Origin: JAJDOD01 sp050299835 | GTDB taxonomy: Bacteria > Pseudomonadota > Alphaproteobacteria > Rhodobacterales > Rhodobacteraceae | NCBI GenBank assembly: GCA_050299835.1 | Contig: JBNKWP010000017.1 | Span: forward strand, 8,480 to 72,479 | Reading direction: 5' to 3' | DNA length: 64,000 bases | In this document: piece after piece, positions 1 through 8,252 of the stretch | Position numbering within the stretch: the first letter of the stretch is position 1 | Layout of the letters: each line of letters opens with the position of its first letter | Program-made: the position numbers and the translations under genes | Notes under the pieces: model-generated | The model's input: only the letters and a program-made list of their open reading frames with translations | What the model was told of the DNA's origin: nothing | The model's database searches: none

Positions 1-1
1 C

Positions 2-1183
2 CGCGCCGATGGCAGGGTGGGGACACGGAACTATCTGGGCGTCTTTATCACCGTCAACTGCGCCGCGACCGTTGCCCGCAAGGTTGCCGCCTATTTCGAC
101 GAGGAACGGCTGGAAGCGTTCCCCAATGTCGATGGCGTCATTCCCTTCATCCACGCGCAGGGCTGCGGGATGGAGCAGACAGGCGAACCCATCGACCTGT
201 TGCGCCGCACACTCAGGGGTTACATCCAGCACCCCAACATCGCTGGTGCACTGATCGTCGGCCTCGGCTGCGAGCGCAACAACCTGGAGCGGTTCTTCGA
301 GGCGACCGCTTTGGAAACCGGCAAGCTCCTGAAAGCAGTCCGAATGCAAAGCGTGGGCGGCACGGCGGCAGCCATCGACGAAGGCAAGGCCGCGATCCGC
401 GAGATGCTGGCGGACGCCAACCGGCACACCCGCCAACCCGCGCCCGCAAGACACATCAAGATCGGTCTTCAATGTGGCGGCTCCGATGGCTTTTCCGGGC
501 TGTCCGCCAATCCCGCGCTGGGACGGGCCGTGGACCTGCTGGCGCAGCACGGCGGCACCGCGATCCTGTCTGAGACCCCGGAACTCTACGGCATCGAACA
601 CATGCTCACCGCACGCGCCAAGGACGAGGCAACCGGACGGGCGCTTCTGCAACGCATCGACTGGTGGCTGAATTACACGGAAGGCCGCGACGTCCAGATG
701 CAGGGCACGGTCGGCCCCGGCAATCAAGCGGGCGGGCTGGCCAATATCATCGAGAAATCGCTCGGCGGTTCGCAGAAGGGCGGCTCTACCGGCATCGAAG
801 CGGTCTATCGCTATGCGGAGCCGGTGACCGAAAGCGGCCTCGTCATCATGGATACTCCGGGATATGATCCCGTCGCGGCCACGGGCCAGATTGCGGGCGG
901 AGCCACGTTGATCGCCTTCACGACCGGTCGCGGTTCCTGCTTTGGGTCCTATCCGTCGCCGACGCTCAAACTTGCATCCAACACGCCGATGTTCGAACAG
1001 ATGGCAGGCGACATGGATATCAATTGCGGGACCATTATCGACGGAACCGCCAGCCTCGACGAGGTAGGGCGGGAAGTTTTCGACGAGATCATCGCGGTGG
1101 CCTCCGGGCGACCGACCAAAAGCGAGGCGCTGGGTGTCGGGGCCGAAGAATTCGTACCCTGGCCCATCGGGGTCACGGGCTGA
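2..1183 (+). CDS. UxaA-family sugar-acid dehydratase, C-terminal part (5' end outside window)
   Basis: The frame is open from base 2, and the residues RADGRVGTRNYLGV match the start of the large (C-terminal) domain of altronate/galactarate dehydratases of the UxaA family. The first in-frame start codon, a GTG at 17, lies inside this motif, so the true start is upstream of the window. Family members dehydrate aldonic or aldaric acids to 2-keto-3-deoxy acids. Family-like stretches include HAQGCGM near residue 50, GLQCGGSDGFSG in the middle and FTTGRGSCFGS towards the end. It is followed 22 bases later by a 2,5-dioxovalerate-type dehydrogenase, which suggests a galactarate, glucarate or pentonate route ending in 2-oxoglutarate. 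The substrate cannot be read from sequence. Confidence 0.85.
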   Translation, partial: RADGRVGTRNYLGVFITVNCAATVARKVAAYFDEERLEAFPNVDGVIPFIHAQGCGMEQTGEPIDLLRRTLRGYIQHPNIAGALIVGLGCERNNLERFFEATALETGKLLKAVRMQSVGGTAAAIDEGKAAIREMLADANRHTRQPAPARHIKIGLQCGGSDGFSGLSANPALGRAVDLLAQHGGTAILSETPELYGIEHMLTARAKDEATGRALLQRIDWWLNYTEGRDVQMQGTVGPGNQAGGLANIIEKSLGGSQKGGSTGIEAVYRYAEPVTESGLVIMDTPGYDPVAATGQIAGGATLIAFTTGRGSCFGSYPSPTLKLASNTPMFEQMAGDMDINCGTIIDGTASLDEVGREVFDEIIAVASGRPTKSEALGVGAEEFVPWPIGVTG

Positions 1184-1205
1184 AGTAGAGATACAGGAGA
1201 GAAAA

Positions 1206-2735
1206 ATGTTGGACGAAAAGAAATTCACGCCACATGGAAAGCACCTGATCGCAGGTGAATGGGTCGCAGGCGAGGCTCGGTTCGAGACCTCCCCGGCGCA
1301 CGGTCAAAGCCACAGTTTCTCTATCGGCACTCCGGACCATGTCGACGCGGCGGTGAAGGCGGCGGAGGAAGCCTTCTGGACCTACGGCTATTCCAGCCGC
1401 AAGGAACGGGCCGCCTTCCTGAACGCCATCGCGGACGAGATCGAAGCACGCGGCGACGCGATCACCCAGATCGGAACGTCGGAGACCGGCCTGCCGGAAG
1501 CCCGTCTGCAGGGCGAGCGCGGGCGCACGACCGGGCAACTTCGGCTTTTCGCGGATCACATCCTGAAAGGCGACTATCTTGATCGCCGCCATGACGAGGC
1601 GCTGCCCGACCGCGCGCCCCTGCCGCGTCCTGATCTGAAGATGGTGCAGCGCCCCATCGGCCCGGTTGCCGTCTTCGGTGCCTCGAACTTCCCGCTCGCG
1701 TTTTCGACGGCGGGCGGTGACACGGCAAGCGCATTGGCCGCCGGTTGCCCTGTCGTGGTCAAGGGCCACTCCGCCCATCCCGGAACCTCCGAGATCGTGG
1801 CCGAAGCCATCCATGCCGCGATTGCAAGAACTGGCGTCCATCCCGGTGTCTTCAGCCTGATCCAGGGCGGCAAGCGCGATGTGGGCACGGGGCTTGTCAC
1901 CCATCCGCTGATCAACGCGGTGGGCTTCACCGGCTCGCTTGGCGGCGGACGGGCGCTGTTCGACCTGTGTGCGCAGCGCGACAATCCGATCCCGTTCTTC
2001 GGCGAACTGGGTTCGGTCAACCCGATGTTCCTGCTGCCTGAGGCCGTTGCCGCGCGGGGCGCGGAGGTTGGCGCGGGCTGGGCCGGATCGCTGACCATGG
2101 GCGCGGGCCAGTTCTGCACCAATCCGGGTATTGCGGTCATTCTCGACGGACCCGATGCCGATGCCTTCACCGAAGCAGCCAAGGCGGCGCTTGCAGAAAC
2201 CGGTGCCCAGACCATGCTGACCGACGGCATTGCGGACGCCTATCGTGGCGGGCGTGACCGGGTCGCGGGCAGCGCGGGCGTTCAGGAAATCCTGACCTCG
2301 ACCTGCAATCTGCGGAACGCCACGCCTTACCTCTATTCCACCACCGGGGCGGAGTGGCTGAAGAACGAGGAACTCGGCGAAGAGGTCTTCGGACCGCTGG
2401 GTCTGATCGTACGGTGCTCGGACACGGACGAGATGCTGCAAATCGCCCGCAGCCTGCAAGGCCAGTTGACCTGCACGCTGCACCTGGATGCGGGTGATAC
2501 GGCTCTGGCGCAGAAACTTATGCCGGTGCTTGAACGCAAGGCGGGCCGGGTGCTCGCCAACGGCTTCCCGACCGGCGTCGAGGTTTGCGACGCGATGGTG
2601 CATGGCGGCCCTTACCCGGCCTCGACCAATTTCGGCGCTACTTCGGTCGGCACATTGGCCATCCGCCGGTTTCTGCGCCCCGTCTGTTACCAGAACATGG
2701 CGGACGAGTTGTTGCCGGGAGACTGGGCGGAATGA
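1206..2735 (+). CDS. Alpha-ketoglutaric semialdehyde (2,5-dioxovalerate) dehydrogenase, 509 aa
   Basis: This NAD(P)+-dependent aldehyde dehydrogenase would oxidise 2-oxoglutarate semialdehyde to 2-oxoglutarate, the last step of non-phosphorylative sugar-acid breakdown. The catalytic cysteine is residue 304 in GQFCTNPG and the general-base glutamate is residue 267 in FFGELGSVNP. The GSVNP form, rather than the GGKSP of general aldehyde dehydrogenases, is typical of the ketoglutaric semialdehyde group. I chose the ATG at 1206 because an AGGAG-type ribosome site lies just upstream (acaggagagaaaa); the frame is open further 5' but overlaps the dehydratase. It overlaps the next gene by ATGA, so one operon with both neighbours is likely. 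Confidence 0.9.
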   Translation: MLDEKKFTPHGKHLIAGEWVAGEARFETSPAHGQSHSFSIGTPDHVDAAVKAAEEAFWTYGYSSRKERAAFLNAIADEIEARGDAITQIGTSETGLPEARLQGERGRTTGQLRLFADHILKGDYLDRRHDEALPDRAPLPRPDLKMVQRPIGPVAVFGASNFPLAFSTAGGDTASALAAGCPVVVKGHSAHPGTSEIVAEAIHAAIARTGVHPGVFSLIQGGKRDVGTGLVTHPLINAVGFTGSLGGGRALFDLCAQRDNPIPFFGELGSVNPMFLLPEAVAARGAEVGAGWAGSLTMGAGQFCTNPGIAVILDGPDADAFTEAAKAALAETGAQTMLTDGIADAYRGGRDRVAGSAGVQEILTSTCNLRNATPYLYSTTGAEWLKNEELGEEVFGPLGLIVRCSDTDEMLQIARSLQGQLTCTLHLDAGDTALAQKLMPVLERKAGRVLANGFPTGVEVCDAMVHGGPYPASTNFGATSVGTLAIRRFLRPVCYQNMADELLPGDWAE

Positions 2736-3727
2736 AAAAGCGAAAACTGGGTCGGGACGGGCCTGACGTCTCCGTCCTTGGTATCGGCGCGATGTCCTTC
2801 GCGGGCGTCTACGGGGATGCGACGGTTGAAGAAAGCCACGCAATCCTCGATGCCGCCATCGACGCGGGTGTGACCCATATCGACACGTCCAACGTCTATG
2901 GCATGGGGCGGTCGGAGGAGATCATCGGCAGCTTCCTCGCCGGTCGTAAGGGCGAGACCCCATTCCTTCTGGCAACGAAGGCGGGGATCTCGCGCGATCC
3001 TGAGACGGGACGCAATTTCGACAACAGCGCGGAGCATATTCAATCGGAACTGGACAAGAGCCTCAGCCGTCTCGGAGTTGAAAGGGTCGATCTTTTCTAT
3101 CTTCACCGGCTCGACCCTGAAGTGCCGGTGGAAGACGTTGTGGGCACCTATGCCCGGCTGGTCGAAGCAGGAAAGATCGGTCAGATCGGACTTTCCGAGA
3201 TCGCGCCGACAACTCTTGCCCGAGCCTCGGCGGTCCATCCGATTGCCGCAGTGCAATCAGAATACTCGCTCCAGACCCGTGCCCCGGAACTTGGGCTGGT
3301 CCAGGCCTGCGAACGGCTGGGGACTTCTCTGGTGGCGTTCAGTCCGGTCGGGCGCGGCTTGTTGACCGACACGCCTCCGACATCCGACAGGGTTGCGGCC
3401 TCGCAATTCCTGTCGACCAATCCGCGCTTCTCCGGCGGGAACCTTGAGCGCAACCTTGCCGCCAGCCAGCCCTTGCGGGATCTCGCGGCAGAGGCAGGAC
3501 ACAGCACGGCGGCACTGGCGATTGCCTGGGTGCTGGCGAAAAGCCCCACGGTCCTTGCCATTCCAGGCACGCGCAACCCCGATCACTTCGCGGAACTGGT
3601 GGAGGGCGCCAATCTTGAGCTTTCGGCGGAGCTCGAAGCCGAGATCGAGCGGCGTTTGCCGGTCGGGTGGTGTCATGGTGACAGGTATAACCCGCAACAG
3701 TGGAACGGACCGGAACGGTACAGTTGA
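2732..3727 (+). CDS. Aldo/keto reductase, 331 aa
   Basis: A cytosolic NAD(P)H-dependent oxidoreductase of the AKR superfamily with a TIM-barrel fold. The catalytic tetrad is visible: Asp and Tyr in HIDTSNVYGMG, Lys in LATKAG and His in FYLHRLD. The C-terminal AIPGTRNPDH stretch is typical of the cofactor-binding end of the AKR13 or sugar-dehydrogenase-like groups. Its ATG overlaps the stop codon of the semialdehyde dehydrogenase (ATGA), so it is translationally coupled and belongs to the sugar-acid operon. It probably acts on an aldose or uronate upstream in the pathway, but this is inferred from context only. Confidence 0.88.
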   Translation: MKKRKLGRDGPDVSVLGIGAMSFAGVYGDATVEESHAILDAAIDAGVTHIDTSNVYGMGRSEEIIGSFLAGRKGETPFLLATKAGISRDPETGRNFDNSAEHIQSELDKSLSRLGVERVDLFYLHRLDPEVPVEDVVGTYARLVEAGKIGQIGLSEIAPTTLARASAVHPIAAVQSEYSLQTRAPELGLVQACERLGTSLVAFSPVGRGLLTDTPPTSDRVAASQFLSTNPRFSGGNLERNLAASQPLRDLAAEAGHSTAALAIAWVLAKSPTVLAIPGTRNPDHFAELVEGANLELSAELEAEIERRLPVGWCHGDRYNPQQWNGPERYS

Positions 3728-3833
3728 TGTCCACCGATTGATGGCTTCGCGAACCGTGGACATCAAAACGGAATCGTAACCTTAATGGCCGAGTTTGCCT
3801 GCATTCTGTTCTCTGAATGCGGTGCCAATCCCG

Positions 3834-4910
3834 ATGTCCGATGTCCTGCGCCGAAAACTCGGTGCCAACCGTGCGCCCAAGAAAACCAGCGGTGTGTCCG
3901 TGGAAAGCATCCTGCGCAAGACGATGCCGCGCAATGCCGATGCCGTCCTGTCGATGGATTTGCGTCTTCTCGCGGTTTCGACCTCCTCCGTCGAAAAGGA
4001 GGAACTTCTGGAGGCGGTCGTTCCCAGCGACTTGCTTTTTCTGGTTGAAAACTCCGATGGCGCGCGCGGGATCGCCATTCTCGATCCGCAACTGATGACC
4101 GCGATTATCGAGGCGCAGGTCTCGGGAAAGGTGACCGACAAGCCGCCACCCGATCGCGCGCCCACCAATACGGACGCCATCGTTGCAAGCGAAATCCTCG
4201 ATACATGGCTGGCCACGGCTGAGGCCGCTGTGATTGAAGCCGGTCTGGACAGCGCCTGGCCCATGATCGGGTTTGAACGCAGTCCGGGCAAACTCACTGT
4301 CCGCGAGGCTGACCTGCTGCTGGACCCCGTGGAGTTCCGGGTTACGGATGTTGAGCTTTCGCTCGGCGGCGGGTTACGTACCGGCAGATTGCGTTTTGCA
4401 GCGCCCAGGCTCTTGCCATTGCTAGAGGGTCAGATTTCGACGCGGGCCGCGAAGGTTCGCAGGCATCTTCCGGATCTTCCGGTGGAAATGCGCGCGGTGC
4501 TTGCAAGACTGCCATTGGGGGTGTCGCGCATCGGCGATCTGAAACCCGATGAGGTCCTGCCGCTCCCGGCCGGTTGCCTTCAGCATGTCCGTCTTGAGAC
4601 CCGGGCCGAAGACCTCATTCGCGAAGTGCGCCTTGGCCAGTTGGGCGGGAAGAAGGCGGTCAGGCTGACTGGATTGAGTGCGGTCGGGGAGGAGATGCCC
4701 GGTATTGCATCCGCGCCTGCGGCTCTTGCTCCGGCGATGGAAGCTGATCTGCCGGTGCTGGGCGAGGCTGCCGTGCCGGGCGATCCGGTTGGTGACTTGC
4801 CCGATTTGCCGGAGATCAACGAGCCGGCGTTTGAGCCATCTGGCGACCTGCCGGATCTCCCTGAGTTGCCCGACCTGCCGGATTTGCCCGACCTGCCCGA
4901 ATTGCCGTGA
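3834..4910 (+). CDS. FliM/FliN-family flagellar motor switch-like protein with PDLP-repeat tail, 358 aa
   Basis: The order of segments fits a Rhodobacterales FliM/FliN (SpoA-domain) motor switch protein. The N-terminal region starts MSDVLRRKLGANR, the middle is a FliM-like domain, and a SpoA-like beta domain follows around residues 200-275 (MRAVLARLPLGVSRIGDL, then a hydrophobic stretch ending LGGKKAVRLTGL). The last 40 residues are an acidic proline repeat (DLPDLPELP). I took the ATG at 3834; the frame is open to a TTG at 3795 with no convincing ribosome site. It stands alone without other flagellar genes nearby. The family call is moderately sure; whether it works in the motor is unknown. 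Confidence 0.7.
   Translation: MSDVLRRKLGANRAPKKTSGVSVESILRKTMPRNADAVLSMDLRLLAVSTSSVEKEELLEAVVPSDLLFLVENSDGARGIAILDPQLMTAIIEAQVSGKVTDKPPPDRAPTNTDAIVASEILDTWLATAEAAVIEAGLDSAWPMIGFERSPGKLTVREADLLLDPVEFRVTDVELSLGGGLRTGRLRFAAPRLLPLLEGQISTRAAKVRRHLPDLPVEMRAVLARLPLGVSRIGDLKPDEVLPLPAGCLQHVRLETRAEDLIREVRLGQLGGKKAVRLTGLSAVGEEMPGIASAPAALAPAMEADLPVLGEAAVPGDPVGDLPDLPEINEPAFEPSGDLPDLPELPDLPDLPDLPELP
4845..4907 (+). repeat. In-frame nine-base repeat coding DLP/ELP triplets
   Basis: Seven consecutive triplets of Asp/Glu-Leu-Pro end the motor-switch-like protein. The DNA is a degenerate nine-base repeat (gacctgccg, gatttgccc and variants), so codons have diverged while the amino-acid pattern is kept. Confidence 0.85.
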
Positions 4911-5158
4911 TGGCCGCTTGTCTTGACCGGATTGTGACCAGGCGTGACTGATCGGGAAGTGGTCGGATGCAACCCCATGATATCAGCGACTTGGTAGAGC
5001 TTTCGGCTTTGTGTTCCGCTTGCACAACGCTGATTCTTGCCGAGAGGGTGACGGATTTGAGCACCCGCCTTGAACATGCGGCGTGCGATCGCCATGTCGG
5101 TTTCAGCTTCTGTGTCCCCCCCTTCACATCAGAAGCTACCGGCTATTCGGGCTGGAGG

Positions 5159-5192
5159 AAGCGGTCGGCAATTTGTTGTCGGCCGCTTTTCC
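5159..5192. terminator. Probable intrinsic terminator between convergent genes
   Basis: A 13-bp stem (AAGCGGTCGGCAA paired with TTGTCGGCCGCTT, two G-T wobble pairs) with a TTTG loop lies immediately downstream of ilvH and is followed by TTTT on the + strand. It could end transcription from either side. The 250 bases between it and the motor-switch gene hold no gene I can support. Confidence 0.55.
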
Positions 5193-5194
5193 GT

Positions 5195-5767
5195 TCAGTC
5201 AGCCGATGGTGCGCTGCGCGAGAGAGCGGCAACTCCGGTTCGCGCCAGTTCCGACAGGCCAAGGGGGCGCATCAGATCGGCGAATGCGTTGATCTTCGCC
5301 GGTGCTCCGGTGATTTCGAAGACGAAGGCGTCGAGCGTGCTGTCCAAAACATTGGCCCGGAAGATATCTGCCAGTCGCAGCGCCTCCACCCGTTTCTCGC
5401 CCTTGCCCTCGACCCGGAAGAGCGCCAGTTCGCGTTCCACGCTTGGCCCCTCGACGGTCAGGTCGTGAACCTCGTGCACCGGCACGATCCGGCCTAGCTG
5501 GGCCTTGATCTGTTCGATCACGCTCGGCGTCCCGGCGGTCACGATGGTGATGCGGCTGCGATGCCCCTGCATGTCGATCTCCGCGACCGTCAGGCTTTCG
5601 ATATTGTAGCCGCGCCCGGAGAACAAGCCGATGACACGGGCCAGTACGCCCGCTTCGTTATCGACGATCACCGCCAGCGTATGCCGTTCGATAGCCGTCT
5701 CGTGATAATCCCGCAGGTCATAGGCGGAATGGCGGGACGTGCCCTTTTTGATCTTTAGCGGGGACAT
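5195..5767 (-). CDS. ilvH: Acetolactate synthase small (regulatory) subunit
   Basis: The regulatory subunit of acetohydroxyacid synthase activates the catalytic subunit and mediates valine feedback inhibition in the first common step of branched-chain amino acid synthesis. The N-terminal ACT domain is clear (HTLAVIVDNEAGVLARVIGL, then GRGYNIESLTV), and the C-terminal domain runs to the end. The length of 190 aa is somewhat longer than the E. coli IlvH/IlvN proteins and usual for alphaproteobacteria. It is the last gene of an operon reading ilvB, a 130-aa open frame, then ilvH, so control by the attenuator in front of ilvB should reach it. Confidence 0.95.
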   Translation of the reverse strand: MSPLKIKKGTSRHSAYDLRDYHETAIERHTLAVIVDNEAGVLARVIGLFSGRGYNIESLTVAEIDMQGHRSRITIVTAGTPSVIEQIKAQLGRIVPVHEVHDLTVEGPSVERELALFRVEGKGEKRVEALRLADIFRANVLDSTLDAFVFEITGAPAKINAFADLMRPLGLSELARTGVAALSRSAPSAD

Positions 5768-5814
5768 GAGCTTTCTGTAACCTTCCGAAAGTTTGAGTTC
5801 TTGTTTCCCTGATC

Positions 5815-6207
5815 TTAAACGAGGCGGATAACCGCACCTCCCAACTTCCTGCCTTCAGCTTTGCCTCCATGGCTTCTGAAGGCACGTTGAAGGTCAAGAA
5901 CAGTCGAAGAGTTTTTGCGGATCATAACGCTGTCGATTTTGGCTCGATTAAAAGACTTAAGTACTTCGGTGAGAGCGGAATTCCAATCGTCGAACCTACC
6001 AAGCTCTTTGTAGACATTGCCAGATAGTCGAATAAGCACCGCCTCAACCGAGCCATCAACTAACGCAACTATTCCGAAGAGTTGATCGGTGTAAACGACC
6101 GAAAAATCCTCTGAGTTTTGCAGTTTGGCGTTCTGATGGCCCCATGCGGCCAATGTAATGACCGCAAAGAGCGCAAGTACAATGAGTCCTTCTACACTTT
6201 CGTTCAT
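5815..6207 (-). CDS. Hypothetical membrane-anchored protein inserted between ilvB and ilvH, 130 aa
   Basis: I do not recognise this protein. It starts six bases after the ilvB stop and ends 47 bases before ilvH, all on the same strand. Residues 7-23 (GLIVLALFAVITLAAWG) form one membrane segment; the remainder is soluble, with a central beta-rich stretch (DFSVVYTDQLFGIVALVDG) and a basic C-terminus. Its base composition is unlike its neighbours: bases 5881-5940 hold 27 G/C of 60 and 5941-6000 hold 28 of 60, against a clearly GC-rich background. This suggests a later insertion into the operon. The start is the ATG at 6207. Confidence 0.7.
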   Translation of the reverse strand: MNESVEGLIVLALFAVITLAAWGHQNAKLQNSEDFSVVYTDQLFGIVALVDGSVEAVLIRLSGNVYKELGRFDDWNSALTEVLKSFNRAKIDSVMIRKNSSTVLDLQRAFRSHGGKAEGRKLGGAVIRLV

Positions 6208-6213
6208 CGCGAG

Positions 6214-7980
6214 CTACACCAACACCGCGCCGCCTTCCTTGATGGCGCTTTGTGTGTCCGCGTTTTCGCCCAAGAGCATCTTGTTATGCGGCTCGCCCGA
6301 GGGGATCATCGGGAAGCAGTTTTCGTGCTTCTCAACGAGGCAGTCGAAGACGACCGGACCGTCATGGTTGATCATCTCCATGATCGCATCGTCCAGATCC
6401 GCCGGATCGCTGACCGACAAGCCCTTGCAGCCGAAGGCGTCCGCCAGCTTCACGAAATCGGGCAGGGATTTGCTCCAGGAATGCGAATAGCGCTCGCCAT
6501 GCAGCAGTTCCTGCCACTGGCGCACCATGCCGAGCCGTTCATTGTTCATGATGAACTGCTTCACCGGCAGCCGGAACTGTGCCGCCGTGCCGAGTTCCTG
6601 CATGTTCATCAGCCAGGACGCTTCGCCGGCGACGTTGATGACCAGCGCGTCGGGATGGGCCATCTGCACGCCGATGGAAGCCGGGAAGCCATACCCCATC
6701 GTGCCCAGGCCGCCCGAGGTCATCCACCGGTTCGGATCCTCGAAGCCCAGATATTGCGCCGCCCACATCTGATGCTGACCCACCTCCGTGCAGATGTAAC
6801 GGTCGGGGTGGTCCTTGGTCAGCGCCTCCAGCCGCGACAGCGCGTATTGCGGTTTGATCGTCGCGCCGGACTGCTTGAATTTCAGGCAGTCAACCTTCCG
6901 CCATTCATCAATCTGCCGCCACCAGGCGGTCAGCCCCTCGCGATTGGTCTTCGCGCCGCGTTTCTTCCAGGCGGCGAGCAGTTGCTCCAGCACCGTCGCG
7001 ACATCGCCGATGATCGGCATGTCCACATGGATAACCTTGTTGATCGAGGACGGGTCGATATCGATATGCGCCTTCTCCGAGCGCGGGGAGAAATCCTGGA
7101 TGCGTCCGGTGATCCGGTCGTCGAACCGCGCGCCGATATTGATCATCAGGTCGCAATCATGCATCGCCAGATTGGCCTCGTAGAGACCGTGCATCCCCAG
7201 CATGCCCAGCCAGTTCTTGCCCGATGCGGGGTAGGCGCCCAGTCCCATCAGGGTCGAGGTGATGGGGAAATTCGTCAGTTCGACCAACTCCCGCAGCAGT
7301 TTCGACGCCTTGGGCCCGGAATTGATCACACCGCCGCCGGTATAGAAGATCGGGCGCTTCGCCGTCTCCATCGCCTCCGCCAGAGCCTCGATCATCTCCG
7401 CGTCGCCCTTGGTCTGCGGGTTGTAATGGCCGGTCGGCGCCTCCTTCGGTCCGACATAGGTGCCGGTCGCAAACTGCACGTCCTTCGGGATGTCCACCAG
7501 AACCGGCCCCGGACGGCCCGTCGTGGCGACATGGAACGCCTCGTGGATGACGCCCGACAGCCGGTCGGTTTCCTGCACCAGCCAGTTATGCTTGGTGCAG
7601 GGGCGGGTGATGCCAACCGTGTCGGCTTCCTGGAACCCGTCCGTGCCGATCATGAAAGTCGGCACCTGGCCGGTCAGAACGACGATCGGGATCGAATCCA
7701 TCAGCGCATCAGTCAGCCCGGTCACCGCGTTCGTCGCACCTGGACCGGAGGTCACCAACACGACGCCCGGCTTGCCGGTGGAACGGGCATAGCCTTCGGC
7801 CATATGCACCGCGCCCTGTTCATGCCGGACAAGGATGTGGCGAATCTCGTTCTGCTGGAAGATCTCGTCATAGATCGGAAGGACAGCGCCGCCGGGATAT
7901 CCGAATACGACTTCGACGCCCTGATCCTTCAGAGCCTTCACGACCATTGCCGCTCCCGAGATTTGCTTCGCCTTTGCCAT
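6214..7980 (-). CDS. ilvB: Acetolactate synthase large (catalytic) subunit
   Basis: A thiamine-diphosphate enzyme that condenses two pyruvates to 2-acetolactate, or pyruvate with 2-oxobutyrate, for valine, leucine and isoleucine synthesis. At 588 aa it has the usual length. The catalytic glutamate lies in VRHEQGAVHMAEGYAR near residue 50, the FAD/central domain contains GRFDDRITG-type sequence (GARFDDRITGRIQDF), and the ThDP-binding motif starts VAGEASWLMNMQELGTA. The N-terminus (KGAMVVKALKDQGVEVVFGYPGG type) is complete. Upstream lies an attenuation leader, so expression should respond to charged branched-chain tRNAs. Confidence 0.96.
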   Translation of the reverse strand: MAKAKQISGAAMVVKALKDQGVEVVFGYPGGAVLPIYDEIFQQNEIRHILVRHEQGAVHMAEGYARSTGKPGVVLVTSGPGATNAVTGLTDALMDSIPIVVLTGQVPTFMIGTDGFQEADTVGITRPCTKHNWLVQETDRLSGVIHEAFHVATTGRPGPVLVDIPKDVQFATGTYVGPKEAPTGHYNPQTKGDAEMIEALAEAMETAKRPIFYTGGGVINSGPKASKLLRELVELTNFPITSTLMGLGAYPASGKNWLGMLGMHGLYEANLAMHDCDLMINIGARFDDRITGRIQDFSPRSEKAHIDIDPSSINKVIHVDMPIIGDVATVLEQLLAAWKKRGAKTNREGLTAWWRQIDEWRKVDCLKFKQSGATIKPQYALSRLEALTKDHPDRYICTEVGQHQMWAAQYLGFEDPNRWMTSGGLGTMGYGFPASIGVQMAHPDALVINVAGEASWLMNMQELGTAAQFRLPVKQFIMNNERLGMVRQWQELLHGERYSHSWSKSLPDFVKLADAFGCKGLSVSDPADLDDAIMEMINHDGPVVFDCLVEKHENCFPMIPSGEPHNKMLLGENADTQSAIKEGGAVLV

Positions 7981-8011
7981 CGCGCCTGTCCTTCAGTTCT
8001 TTCATTCGCGC

Positions 8012-8038
8012 AAAAAAAAGCCCCCGATTTTCGGGGGC
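8012..8038 (-). terminator. ilv operon attenuator terminator
   Basis: On the - strand a perfect 8-bp stem (GCCCCCGA paired with TCGGGGGC, 8020-8027 and 8031-8038) with a three-base loop is followed by eight U residues (A8 at 8012-8019 on the + strand). It ends 31 bases before the ilvB start codon and comes directly after a branched-chain-rich leader peptide, so it is a textbook intrinsic attenuator rather than a terminator of an upstream gene. Confidence 0.93.
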
Positions 8039-8080
8039 GCATGGGGTTACCTTCAGGTGTCCGTTACCGGCCCATGCGCC
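8036..8080 (-). promoter_or_regulatory. Competing (antiterminator-type) hairpin of the ilv leader
   Basis: A perfect 10-bp inverted repeat (GGCGCATGGG at 8080-8071 with CCCATGCGCC at 8045-8036 on the - strand) spans the leader stop codon. Its 5' arm lies inside the last leader codons (UGG CGC AUG GG), and its 3' arm overlaps three bases of the terminator stem. A ribosome stalled at the Val/Leu/Ile codons would leave it free to form; a ribosome reaching the stop would cover its 5' arm and let the terminator fold. The three-base overlap is short, so the mutual exclusion is inferred. Confidence 0.75.
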
Positions 8081-8114
8081 ATTTTCCTACAAGTACGACA
8101 ATGTCCAGTACCAC
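8064..8114 (-). CDS. ilvL: ilv operon leader peptide, 16 aa
   Basis: The peptide is MVLDIVVLVGKWRMGR (GTG start). Seven of the eight residues after the start are Val, Leu or Ile, which is far from chance and is the hallmark of a branched-chain amino acid leader. A GGAGG ribosome site sits at 8125-8121, six bases from the GTG. The stop TAA is 26 bases before the terminator stem. Ribosome stalling here when Val-, Leu- or Ile-tRNA is uncharged would control transcription into ilvB. The symbol is by analogy of function with enteric ilv leader peptides, not homology. Confidence 0.9.
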   Translation of the reverse strand: MVLDIVVLVGKWRMGR

Positions 8115-8140
8115 GAGGGGCCTCCGTTCAAGTGGCGGGG

Positions 8141-8168
8141 AGAGTAGCAGCGTTCGAAAAAGCGTCAA
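8141..8168 (-). promoter_or_regulatory. Likely ilv operon promoter
   Basis: On the - strand TTGACG (8168-8163) is followed after 16 bases by TACTCT (8146-8141). This would start transcription near 8134, about 20 bases before the leader peptide start and just ahead of its ribosome site. The position fits an attenuator transcript exactly; the -10 box is only a fair match. Confidence 0.6.
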
Positions 8169-8252
8169 CAGGGAAATTTGCATTTCTTGCGTGAAACTGC
8201 CGCGCTGCGAAATTTCCTACGGGAGGATGGCCGTTACAATTCTTTTGCAAAA

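Noticed and set aside
1173..2843. Open - strand frame of 556 codons opposite the semialdehyde dehydrogenase
   Set aside because: It is the antisense shadow of a gene with intact catalytic motifs; the product is Arg/Gly/Asp-rich without any domain.
5030..5075. tRNA-like 3' fragment on the - strand (T-arm-like CTCAAATCCGT with CACCCTCTCGGCA)
   Set aside because: No cloverleaf can be completed, and the acceptor and anticodon arms are missing; at best a chance likeness or an old fragment.
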